From assembly GCA_035235625.1 (NCBI GenBank), contig CP141146.1, positions 15,866,501 through 15,930,500 of the forward strand: DNA of 64,000 bases. Reading direction: 5' to 3'. The translations under genes were made by a program, and so were the position numbers. The notes under the pieces were generated by a model. That model ran no database searches. It saw nothing but the letters and a program-made list of their open reading frames with translations, and had not been told where the DNA came from. Source of the DNA: Saururus chinensis. Taxonomy: Eukaryota > Streptophyta > Magnoliopsida > Piperales > Saururaceae. Each line of letters starts with the position of its first letter. Within the stretch, counting starts at the first letter, position 1. Shown in pieces: positions 1-12,600 of this stretch.

Positions 1-2307
1 CGTGAGTCAGTTTGAGAGTGGAGTCTTCTGAGAAGTTAATGACTTAAAATAAATAAAAGGGTAGTGAGATGACTTGAATGGCCCAAGAGGGAGTACCATA
101 CCCTAGGTGGTAGAATTATCCTAATACCCTTAAGGGCAGTATGTTCTGTTTCTGTCAAAACGAATAACCTAACCACTAAGCGTTAGGGTACGCTATGGTG
201 ATGTGGAATAGCTTCAAAAGGAAGGGGTGTGACTAGTAAGTGACATGAAGACCTTGTCAGGTCATAGTGTCACGGGAAATAAGGGGAAGAACCCTAATTC
301 TCATGGTTTAAGGCAGCGAATTACACATGTTTGCAACTGAGTACATCGATCGACTAGAGTGTTATATATGTAACTCATGTGATACGTTAGAGTTATCTAC
401 ACTCTCGGGCTTGAATTCGTTGAGCCCTAGCCCTGCAAATGAGTGCAATGGGCCTTCATTATTATTTATGCACTGGTATGTTTGCATGTTATTTATGTTT
501 CTTAATCTACTACATGCTTTTGTTATTGATGCGTTAAGTTACATCAGTAACGTAAGGTTAATAAAGACTAATCAAGAGATATTGGTTATTGGTTTGTTGG
601 GAGAACACTTAATCAAGATAATAACTAAAATACCTTCTTTAGGGTGGGGACACGTTCATGGAGTGAACGGGGGCCCTAACATAGAATTTTACATTGGTTA
701 ATGAACCGAGGGTGGTTACGGGATGTTCTCTAAGTTATAGCTCAGTGGATGAGCTATTTATTGGGCTGATTCACAAGGTAAAGAGGACCCAAATAGTTGA
801 GCAGATACTTGACTGGATGGAAATAATCTAGTCTAAGTTCAGATGTTTGGGGGAGTCAATGGTCATAAAGACCTGAGGCTTCTATGGATATATTAGTAAT
901 TTCTTATGAGACATTTTCTCCTAGAGTTGGGATGGTGGAGAATGCGATATGCTTCTTCATCGCCACGATGGTTTAGGTATTAACTAGAGGGTCTTTACCA
1001 CGGGTCTCCCACAGGTTTTCCCAAGACTATTTAGTACATACGAAAAGCAAAGTTGTATGAGCATCATGGAAGGCTTGTGCTTCTCGCCAATTTGTGTCCA
1101 TGAGCACAGTTAGGATCCTCTTCTCCAGATTCGTAGCAGGCTATTGAGAGCCTTGGGGATTTGGGTCAAGCTGTTGTTAAACAATCTACTCCAAGGTTGG
1201 AGTACTATGTTTGGAGATTTCTCGAGGGGCGAGTCATCTCTAAGATACAGATTTGATAGTATAAATTATCGAATGAGGGTTACGAGATAATTAATAACAT
1301 TGTTTGATATGGCTTGTTAATTAGACAAGTGGAACAGTTAAAGGACTTACTAAAATGTAGGTTGAAAATACCTAAGTATTGCATGTGTAATGTTATGCTT
1401 CGTAGGATAGAGTAGTTTCTAGGCAAAATTACATCTGGATCAGATCTTGTTGAAAACATTTGAGATGTTGTCTGATGAGTACGTAGGCAACTAACATCGG
1501 GTGATGTTGGCCCGATCCGAAAAATATTAATTAAACCTTTTATTCCTTGGAAGCTCTTCTCCTAAAGGCAGAGAGGTTCCATTGTTGTTGTGGTTGTTGT
1601 TTGGTTTGCTTGGTTGCAAATTCTCCAGGCGACGACAAGTGAGACCAAGGTAGGCGAGTATAAGAAGTTTTTGTGTTTCTACAACTCTAGTACATAAGTG
1701 TACCTTTAGCGTGGGAGTCAACTTGTTATTTATTTTCAGACGGGTGACAGACTTGTACTTAGATGGATGAGCTATTGTTGAAATTTTGAGACGTGTAAAT
1801 ATCATATGATTTGATATCCATATTTGTGAACCCCAATTATCATGACCTGGATATTTAATCAAATGGTTTGTTTTGTATTTAAGAAAGAAAAAAAAATTTC
1901 TCGCTACTTACCGTTCGTGCTATTTAAAAATACTTATAAAATCCGGGTCATGACAGTAAGTGTAAGGGTGGGGGATGAGTTAAGTAAAGAATGTTACCTT
2001 TGTGGATTGGAACTTCTAAATGGGCGTATTTCTAGTCTTTTTGGCTGAAGAATGTAAGACGGAAGTAGTTCCGAACATAATTGTATATGCATAAGTTACC
2101 TAATATGAACTTAAATGATAAGTCACCCTAATTTGATAACGATGTGAGTTTGAAACTGAGGGTTTCGACGGATTAAGTTCCGTTTTGTGCTAGTCAATGA
2201 GTAATCGACTGAGCATCTTTCCTGGTATAGCCACAGTGTCATCTTGTGGGATTTAGTCGTGGTGCTGTATTTCAGCCCATTCGTTTGATACTCTGTTGAG
2301 AGCATTG

Positions 2308-2468
2308 TAAGTTTTCGCCCTTCGTGGGCTCTGTATGTTTTCTGCCTGCAGATGGCACTATATGTTCTGCCCAAGAGTGGCACTGTAAGATTCTTGCCTA
2401 ATAGTGCAACCGTATGTTTTCCGCCCTTAGTTGGCATGGTATGGCCTTTGTTGGCACTGCATGGCCCC
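2308..2468. repeat. Degenerate minisatellite, unit about 26 bp
   Basis: About six imperfect units of 20-28 bp follow the pattern GTATGTTTTCTGCC...GTGGCACT. Units differ at several positions, so the array is old. It lies inside the LTR-like DNA. The small open frames on both strands here come from the repeat itself. Confidence 0.5.
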
Positions 2469-2696
2469 AAAGAGTGGGCATTTGCGCGCTCAGGTAAGCA
2501 GTGTCATGGATTTGCTCTTACCTGTTTGATCATGTTCCCCATGAGCATAGGTGTGCCTTGCCTTCGGAAAAGTCCATGGCATCTAGTTGCTCCTCGAAGG
2601 TTAAGGTGACGCCCCAGTGGCATTCTCTTCTTTTCCGGTGCTGGAGCTTATTAATCGTAATGAGCTTTAGTTGTCGGTAGTATGTGTATGATAGTA

Positions 2697-2950
2697 AGAG
2701 TAAGTTATGTACATCAGATTTTGAGTAAGCATTAAGTATAAGATTCAGAGTAAGTGTGTGAGCTTCTATGGCTGACGTAAGAGTATGTCTTTGCATAAGA
2801 GTATGTTTATGCATAAGTGTGCAATTGTACGAGTAAGGACGTACAAGTAAGTTCGTACAAATAAGGTTGTACAAGTATGTGTATGTTGTAAGTGTAAATA
2901 TACGATTGTACAAGTAAGTTGATAAGACTGATTCAGAGTGTAGATGTAAG
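2697..2950. repeat. GTAAG/GTACAAG-rich simple repeat tract
   Basis: A run of about 250 bp is built from short words such as GTACAAGTAAG, GAGTAAGT and GCATAAG, repeated at irregular spacing. It has no recognisable coding content. The antisense open frame through it, rich in Tyr, Thr and Leu, is a product of the repeat words. Confidence 0.4.
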
Positions 2951-3611
2951 AGCATTGTATATGAGTAAGTGTAAGTTCAGCTTGTTCGATGATTTGTATG
3001 CGTGACCATATTTATGTTTCTTATTATATTTGCTTCATGTGTGATTGCATGAAAGCATCTATGTATGAACTTACGAAGTTCATTGATTTTTTTCCCTACT
3101 AGGTATTTTCCTACTAAGTATGAAAATAGTCACCCTATCTTTTTAGCCCCTTTGTCTAGAGGCTTTTGCAGGTCGATCGATAGTTGTTTGAGACTGAACT
3201 ATTCCCCGTGGTGGACAATTCTTCCTAGACCTAGAGTGCAGCAAAATCGTAGTAAGGCTATGTGGATTTTAGTGCCATGACTCATGTATTGTTTAAGGTG
3301 AGAGAAATATTTTATTTTCTGGACTTATGCATATATGAATGAATTAGAACACAAACTATTGAAGAACTTGTACTCAGAAAGACTTGGGATTTGTTTGTTT
3401 TTAAAGACCATGGCTATGGTAGGTTTTACTTTTATGTTTTCGTTTCGGGTCATGCCTGAGAATGATATTTTTGTTGTATGATGAATTAATTTATGAAAAC
3501 TATTTTCACACATTTTGAATTTTGTTGGTTCTTTTGATTTACGTCGGTATTTCAAAATAAAATATTAGCAAAGTTTTTAATTAAATGTAAGGAAAAACCT
3601 CGGGCATGACA

Positions 3612-5660
3612 CCTACTCCATCTTATGGACTTTCCTGCAGGTATAAAGCAGTAACCTCTTACTCCTCCATAGATCATCACAAAATACTTTGTGCTTATGG
3701 AGGAAAGAGCCACTCGTGCTCATAGGGTGCCAGGATCAAGAGAGTAGAGAGCCTCCCTTTGATACTCTCTACCCTAACACGAGTAGCCTTGATAGGTGCC
3801 ATTTGTTAGGGGCTAATCAAGGGTCTTACCCTTCGTTAGGGGCTCACCAGGCTAAATTAGGTACTATGCATCTGATTCCAAACCGGATTATAATTGTGTC
3901 ATTATCTAATCAATGGAGCTCTATTGGTGTGCCCAATAATAGCTTTGGAAAGCCAAAACACTATTGAGTCCCAGACTCATATGCTTGAATCCCAGACTCA
4001 TATACTTGGGTCCAAGACTCATAACCAAAACATTCTAGAGTTCCCAGACCAAAAAAATGGTAGTTTTCTTTTAAAATATTTTATCCCAATGTTTATCCTT
4101 TTAAAAACCCTAGCTTTGCCTTTACAAGCTATGAGAGCATCACTATCAATGACTACAAAGGCAAGTTGGTCGCTCATTCCAACAAGACAATTACCCTTTC
4201 TTTGTCCCGTTTCAGTGACTCGATCATCATGCTTATACGTCTTTTCGAAAATAATATTGAAAATCCTCCTTTCGAGAAGGATAAGTTCTCTAAAATCGTC
4301 TTTCAAACATACTGTACAATTTATATCAAATTCCACGGATAAACATTTGATAAAATTATTATATATGAGGGAATCGTAAAGTATGTAGTATATACAACAT
4401 ATCTGCTTCTAACGAATTCATATATATGAGGCAATAAAACATATCCATTTCCAGTGGCTACTCATTTGACTAATCGAATATACATATATAATAGAATTAT
4501 AAACAAACTGTATATAATTCATATCATATCTCAACAATTAATCATTCAACAAATCGAATATATGTGCGGAAATAATAAATCATAACTTGAAAGTAACTCT
4601 AACGCATAACATGTGAGAGTTATATAATTATTAAGTTAAAAATACAAGCAAAGTTCATAGTCATGCCTTAAGAAAGGATATAAGCCCCTACCTCGCTCTC
4701 AATGCGAGTTTGAAGACCATGCACCCGACATCAAGCACTTGGATGTCCATTTTAGGGGCTTTAGAGGTCTCCAACTAGAAAATAACCCCGCCAAGACGTC
4801 CAACATGTTTGATTTAGGTAAGAAGACCTCTTCAATGACTTGAATCAGACTTAAAACAAGTAAGAAATAAAGAAAAGAAGTTTCTCAACGTGGGAGAGTA
4901 CGAAGAACTCAAAAAATGAATGCTATTTATTGAGAAATGGATAGACATGAGGCTGACACATTACATATATGATTGACATGTGTTAGTCTCATCCGACACG
5001 TTACCAATCTTATCCCCTACGTCATCAGTCCTATCTGCTACGTTATGGATCCTATCCGATACGTCATCAGTCTTATCCGCTACATCATTGATCCTATCTG
5101 ATATGTCATTATTTTATTCAAATAATATCTCAACCTCAAAATATGATAACTTCCTACCCTAAAGTCGGAATTACACGTTCTTATTACCGATGGACTCGTA
5201 TCGACAAGCTCTTCGAAAATAAACCACACAGTTAGTTTCTTCTACACTTTTTATGTGGGTCCTACCTATGGGGCATGCTTCTCGAGGTTGTAATTTTCAT
5301 TCCTGATCTCTATTTCATGTGTTCTTCTAATTATTACGCTTGTCTCTCCGAACTTTAACACACCCACACAAAAACCCACAAAATATCTGCCTTAAAATAA
5401 TTTTAAAATTATTAAAACTTTTCAAATAGCTTTATTAGGGGTAGAAAAGCATACTGAAAATTAATGGTCGTTACAAAATGACCCCAAGAGGGTAATTAAA
5501 ATATTAAATTTTAGGTCTAAATCTAGTACAACTTCGACTAGTCATATCTTACTCATCTGAACTCTAATTTGCACATTCTTGGTGGCGTTTCAAAGGTTTT
5601 TTTATCTAGTTTCTAACCATACTAGTCTTAGAAAGGGTTAAAATCCTTAAATTTCTACAA
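3612..5660. mobile_element. Diverged LTR-like remnant with small internal repeats
   Basis: No gene is seen. The stretch around 5165-5340 is recognisably related to 44090-44290, inside the insertion at 41572-46659: both hold a word beginning AATTACACGTTCTTA, followed by an ACCGATGGACT word and a TCGACRAGC word. It is therefore probably another degraded member of the same long-LTR family. A 21-22 bp word around CCCAGACTCATA occurs three times at 3964-4022. A purely intergenic origin cannot be excluded. Confidence 0.4.
4987..5112. repeat. 21-bp minisatellite, six units
   Basis: Six consecutive 21-bp units start at 4987, 5008, 5029, 5050, 5071 and 5092, with consensus TCYTATCYGMTACRTYATCAG. Because 21 is a multiple of three, every unit reads the same seven residues in one frame, which produces a small artificial Leu/Ser-rich open frame. 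Confidence 0.85.
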
Positions 5661-7572
5661 ATTTACTATAAATAAGACAATTGAAAAATAAGAATTATCG
5701 GATCTTACACGCATGATGCAATTGGATACATAAGTGGATTCACCACACATGAGGTTATCAAAATTGAAGTTTATCATAGCTACCAACCAAGCCAATATGA
5801 CTCGCCATTTCAACAAGGTTATGCATGGCTTAGTCTCGTACAAGCTTGCCATCCACTCGCTGCAGTCGTGTTTGTTCGATCCATCCGGTGCTTCTTCCTC
5901 GGCTTTACCACCTCTTTCATCCAATGTTTCTTCCTTGACATATTTGTTGTATTAACTTTATTTGGTTGAATAAAAGTATGTCCTTTCAATGTGTGTTTAT
6001 TTAAGTCTTGTGAAGTCTAAGTTGATTAGTGATGTATCAAGTCAGATGTGGAATTGAAAGATTTCAAAAATTGGAGCACACATGTCTCAAGATTTCAAGG
6101 TAGAAAACTTAAAAAGTGATTTGAAGTTTTCAAAGAAAAAGAGGTATAAAAGCACATACACACATTTAGGATTACCATGTTTTAGTCATATGAGAGTGTC
6201 AGGAAAAGAATGTATTAAAATTGAAAAAAAATTGCATATTATTTAAATGATCTATTAGTTTAGTACATGTGATCGATCAGTCTTGAATAAAAGTTGAGAT
6301 TTGTTCCTATACATCAAAATATTGATCGTTCGATGGAAAAGATCCATCATAATAGGTTTCTTCAAATTCTAGAATGGTGAATGATCAATTGAACTATTTG
6401 AAATGATCGATTGGTTCTAGGCCAATCATGAATAGTACAAGGAACAATCACTTTGTGGAATAATTGATCAATCGGTGCCGTTTTTGTCTAAAATAGGTAA
6501 TTTCAAGAACAATTTTGTACCACTTAGAATACAAAGATCTAACGTGACATAGTACCTTATATAGGGCATAAGGCATTCATGACGAGTTAACAAGGAAGGA
6601 ATAGAATTCTTTGAGAGAATAGAAGAGGTAGAGAGTCCTTATTTGTGAGGAAAAATGAGAGTTTATCTACATAATTCCTTCAACCACTTTCATGGTTTTC
6701 TAAGAGTAATTAAAAGAGAGGTAAGAGAACTTGATTCATAAGTTGTTTATGAATTTAGTGATGAATTGTGAATTGCTTCACTTCATACAAGAAGTCATCG
6801 CACAAGGATTGAAGATGGTGTTGATTAAGAAGGACTTTGGATGAAGTTTCAACATGAGATTGTAATAGTGATGGAGATCAAGACTATGTTTGATGCAAAG
6901 TACCAAGAAGGACGTTGGTAGCCAAGAGACATGTATAGATGGATTTTAGTGTTATCGTAAAGTTGAATTTTGTAAGTCTTAATTTCATAGTGCATTGATT
7001 GATCAGCCGAGGGGCTAGTCGCACAGTTTTTCCTATTTTGGTTTCTATGTTAAAAAATGTCTATGTAATTTTTATTTTATGTGGTTGATTAATTAATTTG
7101 GTAGTAATTTTAATTCATGTTCAAGGGACTACATCTTGTAGCCCTCAACCAATTTTTTGTGCTAGAGGCATTGTAGTGATCCTTGAAGTTTGAAGGATCC
7201 TAAACTCACATAGGTGTATTTTATAACTTGCCCCTCCTATGATAAATCATATGCTTACTATTTAATATAAATATGCTTGAGTAGATCTAGGACCCAAGAC
7301 AGGCCCACATTATGCGCATGGGGTCATATGACTCCCTTGATTTTGGGGTTTTATACCCCTCTTAAATATGCTTCTTGTGTTGGGCGAGCAAAAGAATTGT
7401 GTTAACTTAATGACCCCCATCTCAAAATCAATTGACTAAATAATTATATGCTGCCTTTCAACCATTAGAAAACAATTTGGATTTACCCTATTTTAAGTGA
7501 TATCTTTTGTTTTTAGTTTGATTTATCTAATTTACAAAAGACCATAATCCCAAAAAGAAATACCCAAACCCA
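5661..7572. other. Gene-poor stretch, probable old retroelement DNA
   Basis: No convincing gene is present. Words such as TGATCGATC and GATCGATTGG recur at 6270-6480, and comparable words appear at 26740-26850 and 45450-45560. This suggests shared repetitive ancestry. Nothing here can be assigned to a domain. Confidence 0.3.
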
Positions 7573-7642
7573 TCTCTAATTTGCCCATTTGCCATCAAGA
7601 CCGGTACTCTCTAATTTGCCCATTTGCCATCAAGACCGGTAC
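7573..7642. repeat. 35-bp perfect tandem duplication
   Basis: A 35-bp unit beginning TCTCTAATTTGCCC occurs at 7573-7607 and again, identically, at 7608-7642. The perfect identity implies a recent slippage event. Confidence 0.92.
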
Positions 7643-9600
7643 TATCCAATATTTCCTTTCTTCCCCAAATGCTAAAGTTGAACCCTGGCTCTTCCCTTGT
7701 CCTAGATAGTAGCAGTTCAGCCAGCTGGGGCAAAAATCTTCACTCTTGGCCAACTAGTGCTGTTGTGGAAACACTCTTCCTTCTAGAGTCCCGATTAGCA
7801 TTTGCCCTTGCTCAGGACCTCAAGTCTCCATCCTTAGGTTGGGTGACATCGATGATCCTCCCTCCCAGCTAACATGTAGTTACGGGTATTAAAGTAAGCT
7901 CAAAAGCTTGACTCGACTCGTGTTCGAGCTCGAAGTTGGTCAAGCCAAGCTCAAAAATACATGTGTTCAGCTGGGCTTGAAGCTCGATAAAAACTTAAAG
8001 TCACATTATGTACATTATTTTTTCAAATATACACATGCATATATTACATATTTTATAGAGATTTCATGTCTCCTAAGTTTTAACTCTTTTCATTTAATAT
8101 ATCATTTTTATTTTTTTCATGTACAACTACATGAGGCTTTCTGTTAGAGGAATTATATAATATATCTCATGAGATTTAAAACTATTTTTTATGAAACTTT
8201 ACTCACACTATCGTGCATTAATAGTCTAAATTAGAAAATCAAAATCAATAAATATTAGTTCATTTGATTTTCTAATCTAACACATTGGACCACATACTAA
8301 CCATCTTCGTTTTAGTGATTTTTCTCTACATATCTTTGGGTCACAAATTATAAAACTAAACAATAATTACAAGGTATAGCTATTCGCCTCGGCTCAAACT
8401 CAATTCGAGCTCGAAATTGAAGTTTTAAAGCTCAAGCTTGAACATTCTAAAGCTTGACGATACTCGGCTCATTAACACCCTACCTGCAGTGTTGTGGCAG
8501 TGCTCCTTCCCAACTGGCATCTTCCTTGCTCCTTGACTTTGTCCTTCGGTTGTGACGAGTCCAACTAGTGAGCTATAGCACTAATCAACCATGTAGTGCG
8601 ACCGTCGCTTGTCCTCTGGCTAATGACAAAGCTCTTTCCTTCTGGGAAACCAATGACATTGTGGTAATGCTCTTCCCTCCTGACCAGCTCTTGCCCCTAC
8701 TCTCAATCGCAGGCTTCCATCCTTTGTCTGTGCAATGCAGACAATCCTCCATCCTGGCTAACCAGCGGTGCTATAGTGACACTCCTCCTTCTTGACTAGC
8801 GTCTACCCTTGCTTCCATTCTTCTATCGTTTCTAAGTCGAGTTAGTAAACAAAAGGGCTAATTAGACAATGGCAACGACTTACAGTCCTCCCTCCCGACA
8901 TGTGACTAACCTCCTTCGAACATCTGCCCTCCGGCTGCAGTGATGCTCCCCCTCCTAGCAAGTGGTGACACTTCTCCTATTAATATTTGTCTTCTTAAAA
9001 CATGATGCAATGAAATTCTCGTCGTTTTGATAGTTTGTATTGTGGATATTGTTGCAACGAAGTTAAAAAGTTGTTAAATGGGTATACACTTAACACATAT
9101 TAAACACATTATTATTTACCAATAAAAGTTATACTTATTTAAGTTTTCCAGTTTTTATGTATGTTTTACATCAATATCACTTAATTATAGATAGTTATTT
9201 TAATACAAAAAAGTATAAAGAATTTTGGGATGTAGAGAATATTATGCATGAAGAAGAGTTGTAGATCTGCACGTTGCATTTCACATAAAATCTCGCAATT
9301 AGTGGTTGTCCACGCTTAAAGGTTAAGGAAGAATTTTTTATGCTTGGCTAGAAAAAAATAAAACCCTTCGTCCGTAATATCAAGAGCGTACATATTAACG
9401 TCATTTAAATTAACGCTAACATGCGCTAATACACAAGTTGTTGATCTCCAATCTCAACGACTCATATACGTTCCTTACGCCGCTCATTGTCGGACGGAAG
9501 CGTGAAAAGCTCTTCCAAAAGTTAAAACCCTCGTAAACCCCCTTATGGCCTGAATCCAAGTCCCAACTCTTTAAGTCCCAGCCCAGTCTTGTCACCCCAA
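7643..9600. other. No recognisable gene; low-grade CTCC/GTGG-rich repeats around a small transposon
   Basis: Outside the small transposon at 7880-8481, this stretch holds loosely repeated words such as GTGACACTCCTCC and GTGGCAGTGCTCC. These give short open frames without domain similarity. The last 200 bases before 9600 are ordinary upstream sequence of the ankyrin-TPR gene; I see no clear TATA box there. Confidence 0.3.
7880..8481. mobile_element. Non-autonomous hAT-like element, about 602 bp
   Basis: The ends are imperfect inverted repeats: left TTACGGGTATTAA, right (reverse complement) AGGGTGTTAATGAGCC. Both are followed inward by clusters of AGCTCGA/AAGCTTGA words. The flanking 8-mers are ACATGTAG (7872-7879) and ACCTGCAG (8482-8489), six of eight identical, as expected for an aged hAT target duplication. 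Ends of the type GGGTGTTAATGAGC with GCTCGAGC-rich interiors are common in plant hAT MITEs. There is no transposase inside. Confidence 0.5.
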
Positions 9601-9623
9601 CACCATTCTAGGGAGCGACTTCA

Positions 9624-12600
9624 ATGGCTTCCGATGCTTCCACTGCTCTTGCAGGTCTCATAATCCTCACCATCTTCTTCGATATTCTTGTCTTTAATTG
9701 CTTGTGATTGCGTTGGAAAAAAGAGTTTGTTCATGATTTTTCAGTTCCTTTCATCTTCGTTCCCTTATTCGAACAAACATGTTCTTTTTGCAGTGAGGCA
9801 GAAAGTTCAACAATTTTTAAATGCTGCTCGTACCGGCAATCTTGATCTCTTTAAGAGTAAGTATCTATTCGCTGATATGCAGATAACCCATGCCATGAAT
9901 TTGTTCCTTTCGTTGGAAATAACTCGTTTTGTTCTGATTTCTGGTAAATTTATTCGAACAGAGTTGGCGAATGAGTTGAAGGATGAGGGGAAGGAACTGC
10001 CAGAGACAGTAGCGGGAGTTAAAGATGCGAACAACAGGGGCGCTCTCCACTTTGCTGCAAGGGAAGGGAAGACTGAGGTATGTAGGTATTTGCTGGAGGA
10101 GCTGAATTTGGGCCACATCATCGACGCCAAGGATGACGATGGTATGTGTCACTAGAGTGATTGTGTACTTCATAGATGGTTCATTTTTGCATTTATGTAA
10201 GAAGAAGAGTCGGTCGTATCCTTTCAGTTTTGCTTAGAGAGTTATTCTCGTTGTAGTTGACGTGGTTTGGGATGTATATTGTAGCTTCCGATATTTGTAT
10301 AGTTACTCTTGAGTAAATACCGGCGTTAACAAAAGAAGTGCGACCATGTTTTAGTTCTGAGTTATTTATGGTCCATAGATACACACTTTTCCTGTTGGGA
10401 TTATCGGAAGTTTCGAACTCTGCTAGTATCTATTATTGAAAATCAATTCCTTTCAGTCAGTCATTTGTTTTATATAATTATGTGTAGTTTCGAAAGTGAA
10501 GCATCTAAATGAGTTTTAGTAATAAATGACTTTGTTTTTGATAATCTAAATGTTTTGTTATTTGAATTTGAATTCGGGAATAGTATCTGTGCTTTGGAAG
10601 GAGAACTTTGCATTCATTAATTTTCATTTATTGATTTTTTATTTCAGGTGAGACTCCTCTTATTCATGCAGCAAGACAAGGACATGTTGCCACAGCGAAA
10701 TATCTAGTTGAGCACGGGGCGGATCCTGGGGCTTCTAGTGAACTGGGGGTGACATCTTTGCATCATGCTGCTGGAATAGGTTTGTGACCATATATTTTCT
10801 TGTTCAATTAACTATGGACACATAGATTGTTTTGGAATTTGTGCCTTTGGTGCTTCGGGAAATAACCAACCTATTGATTTTTGTCACAACTCTCAACTCT
10901 AAACCACTTTTGCTAAGCGCTTCAATTTTCCAGACTGTAAGTAAAACTTTTGCAAGAGATAATATGAGAGCATACTTGAAGCATAGATGCAGGGGATCTG
11001 TGATAAAGTCTTACAAGAGAAGCATCAGATATTGTCTCAAGGAAGCTAACTGACTAAAGAAGGCCTTTTGATAGAAAACCATTGCTCTGTGATTGGGCAT
11101 GACGCTGTCAGTCTTTGTTAGCTGGTATATGTGTAATATGCCTTCTGCTAACACAGAAAAAGCCATATTGCTAAGTGCCTTTTCCCATATGTTTTTCTTT
11201 TTTTTGGCTCAAATTTGGTGGAGAATTTTTGTGTGGGTGAGAGGGGTGGGGAATTGTTGGTGTGACATGTAGAAGACCATACTAAATGATGTAAAGGATT
11301 TTTAGTAAAAATTAGTCAGGATGTCATTTTTCTTCTTCATATTGTAAAGTTGACTCCAGGATGAGAATTCATTCACAGTCCTATATTTAAGTCAGATCTG
11401 GAAAAATATGGGAGGGTAAAGATGAGCTGTTTTTCACTGTTGATTTTTGCATCAATTTGGAAAGAAGAACATGAATTGGTATACAAATGAAGAACAGCAT
11501 GAATACCTGCAAAACAGAGATAAGGGTTACCAAATTCCCCAATTTTATTGTGGGAGTCTTGAAGCTTCTTCCATTTAAATTATTCTGTTACCTGGATTTT
11601 GAACTTTCTTTCATATTGAGCCATTACATTATTTGCAGGAAATATTGAGTTGCTAAGCTTCTTTCTATCGAAAGGAGTTGATGTGGATTCACAAAGCGAT
11701 ACTGGAACTCCATTAATTTGGGCAGCGGGTCATGGGCAGGAGGATGCTGTCAAGTTTCTACTGGAAAATAATTCTAATGTAGGCACCCAATGTCTTTCGC
11801 CAAACATCTTAAGTCGATTTGACAGTTCAAGTTGATAACCTAGGATGATGGTTTATTAGGATCTTGTAGATTAGATGTACTGGGTCAATCTCTTTCAGAT
11901 TATAAATGATACCGTTCATAACATTAATGCCCCTTGCTGTTTTGCAGCCTAATACTGAAACTGATGATGACATCACGGCATTGCTCTCTGCTGTAGCTGC
12001 TGGTTCGCTTCCATGTTTGGAGCTTTTAATTCAGGTCAAGAAAAATTGTTATACTACCTCCGACCTACATTAATAGCTCCATTTGGCAAAAAAATTGTTC
12101 CATATTAATAGCTCCATTTTGTTCTTTTTAAGGGATTGAGTACTTAAAACAGAGTATCGTAAGCTTATTTTTCCTTCCCGTAGATGTCGGTTTCATCATT
12201 CAATGAAGCCACTATGTTTTTCTATTTCTAATGTAGCTAGTAATTGATGCACAGGAAGCAGGAAGCTAAGTGTGCATCAATTTAATTGTAGCACTATTTG
12301 ATCATTTTTAGACCAGGTTTCTGAAAATAGAAGTCCTTAATTTTCAATGAGGACAAAACCTATCATTTTTTCCCTTCTAATTGCATATTCTTGTGATATT
12401 GAATACTTTTGGAGCTTACATCAGACAAATTTTGTTTTTTTTATATGGTACTGTAATACTTATATGTGTATCTTTTTTATATCATGGAACTTTTCTGAAT
12501 TCGTTGTTGGTTTCTATTGTGTATTTTCTCACAAACACTTCTCTTATCCATAACTTGTTATTAATGACAGTATTGAAAACATGGAATTCAAATCTGGGAA

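Larger units (their letters stand above)
1..3611 (+). mobile_element. Long LTR-type repeat DNA, right edge of an element cut by the window
   Basis: No gene is recognisable here. The right edge reads GGGCATGACA at 3602-3611. The same terminus appears in reverse at 41572 (TGTCATGCCC), where it bounds a 5.1-kb insertion, and at 34785. Plant Ty3-type LTRs often run from TGTAAG to CATGACA, so this is probably the 3' end of an LTR or LTR-rich element in plus orientation whose left part lies outside the window. A similar CATGACA end near 1945-1952 suggests nesting. The open frames inside are short and show no domain. Assignment as an LTR is inference from the terminus only. Confidence 0.4.

Noticed and set aside
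5734..5955. Frames of 73 and 89 codons on opposite strands
   Set aside because: Neither shows a domain, both are bounded by AT-rich repeat DNA, and there is no splice or promoter support.
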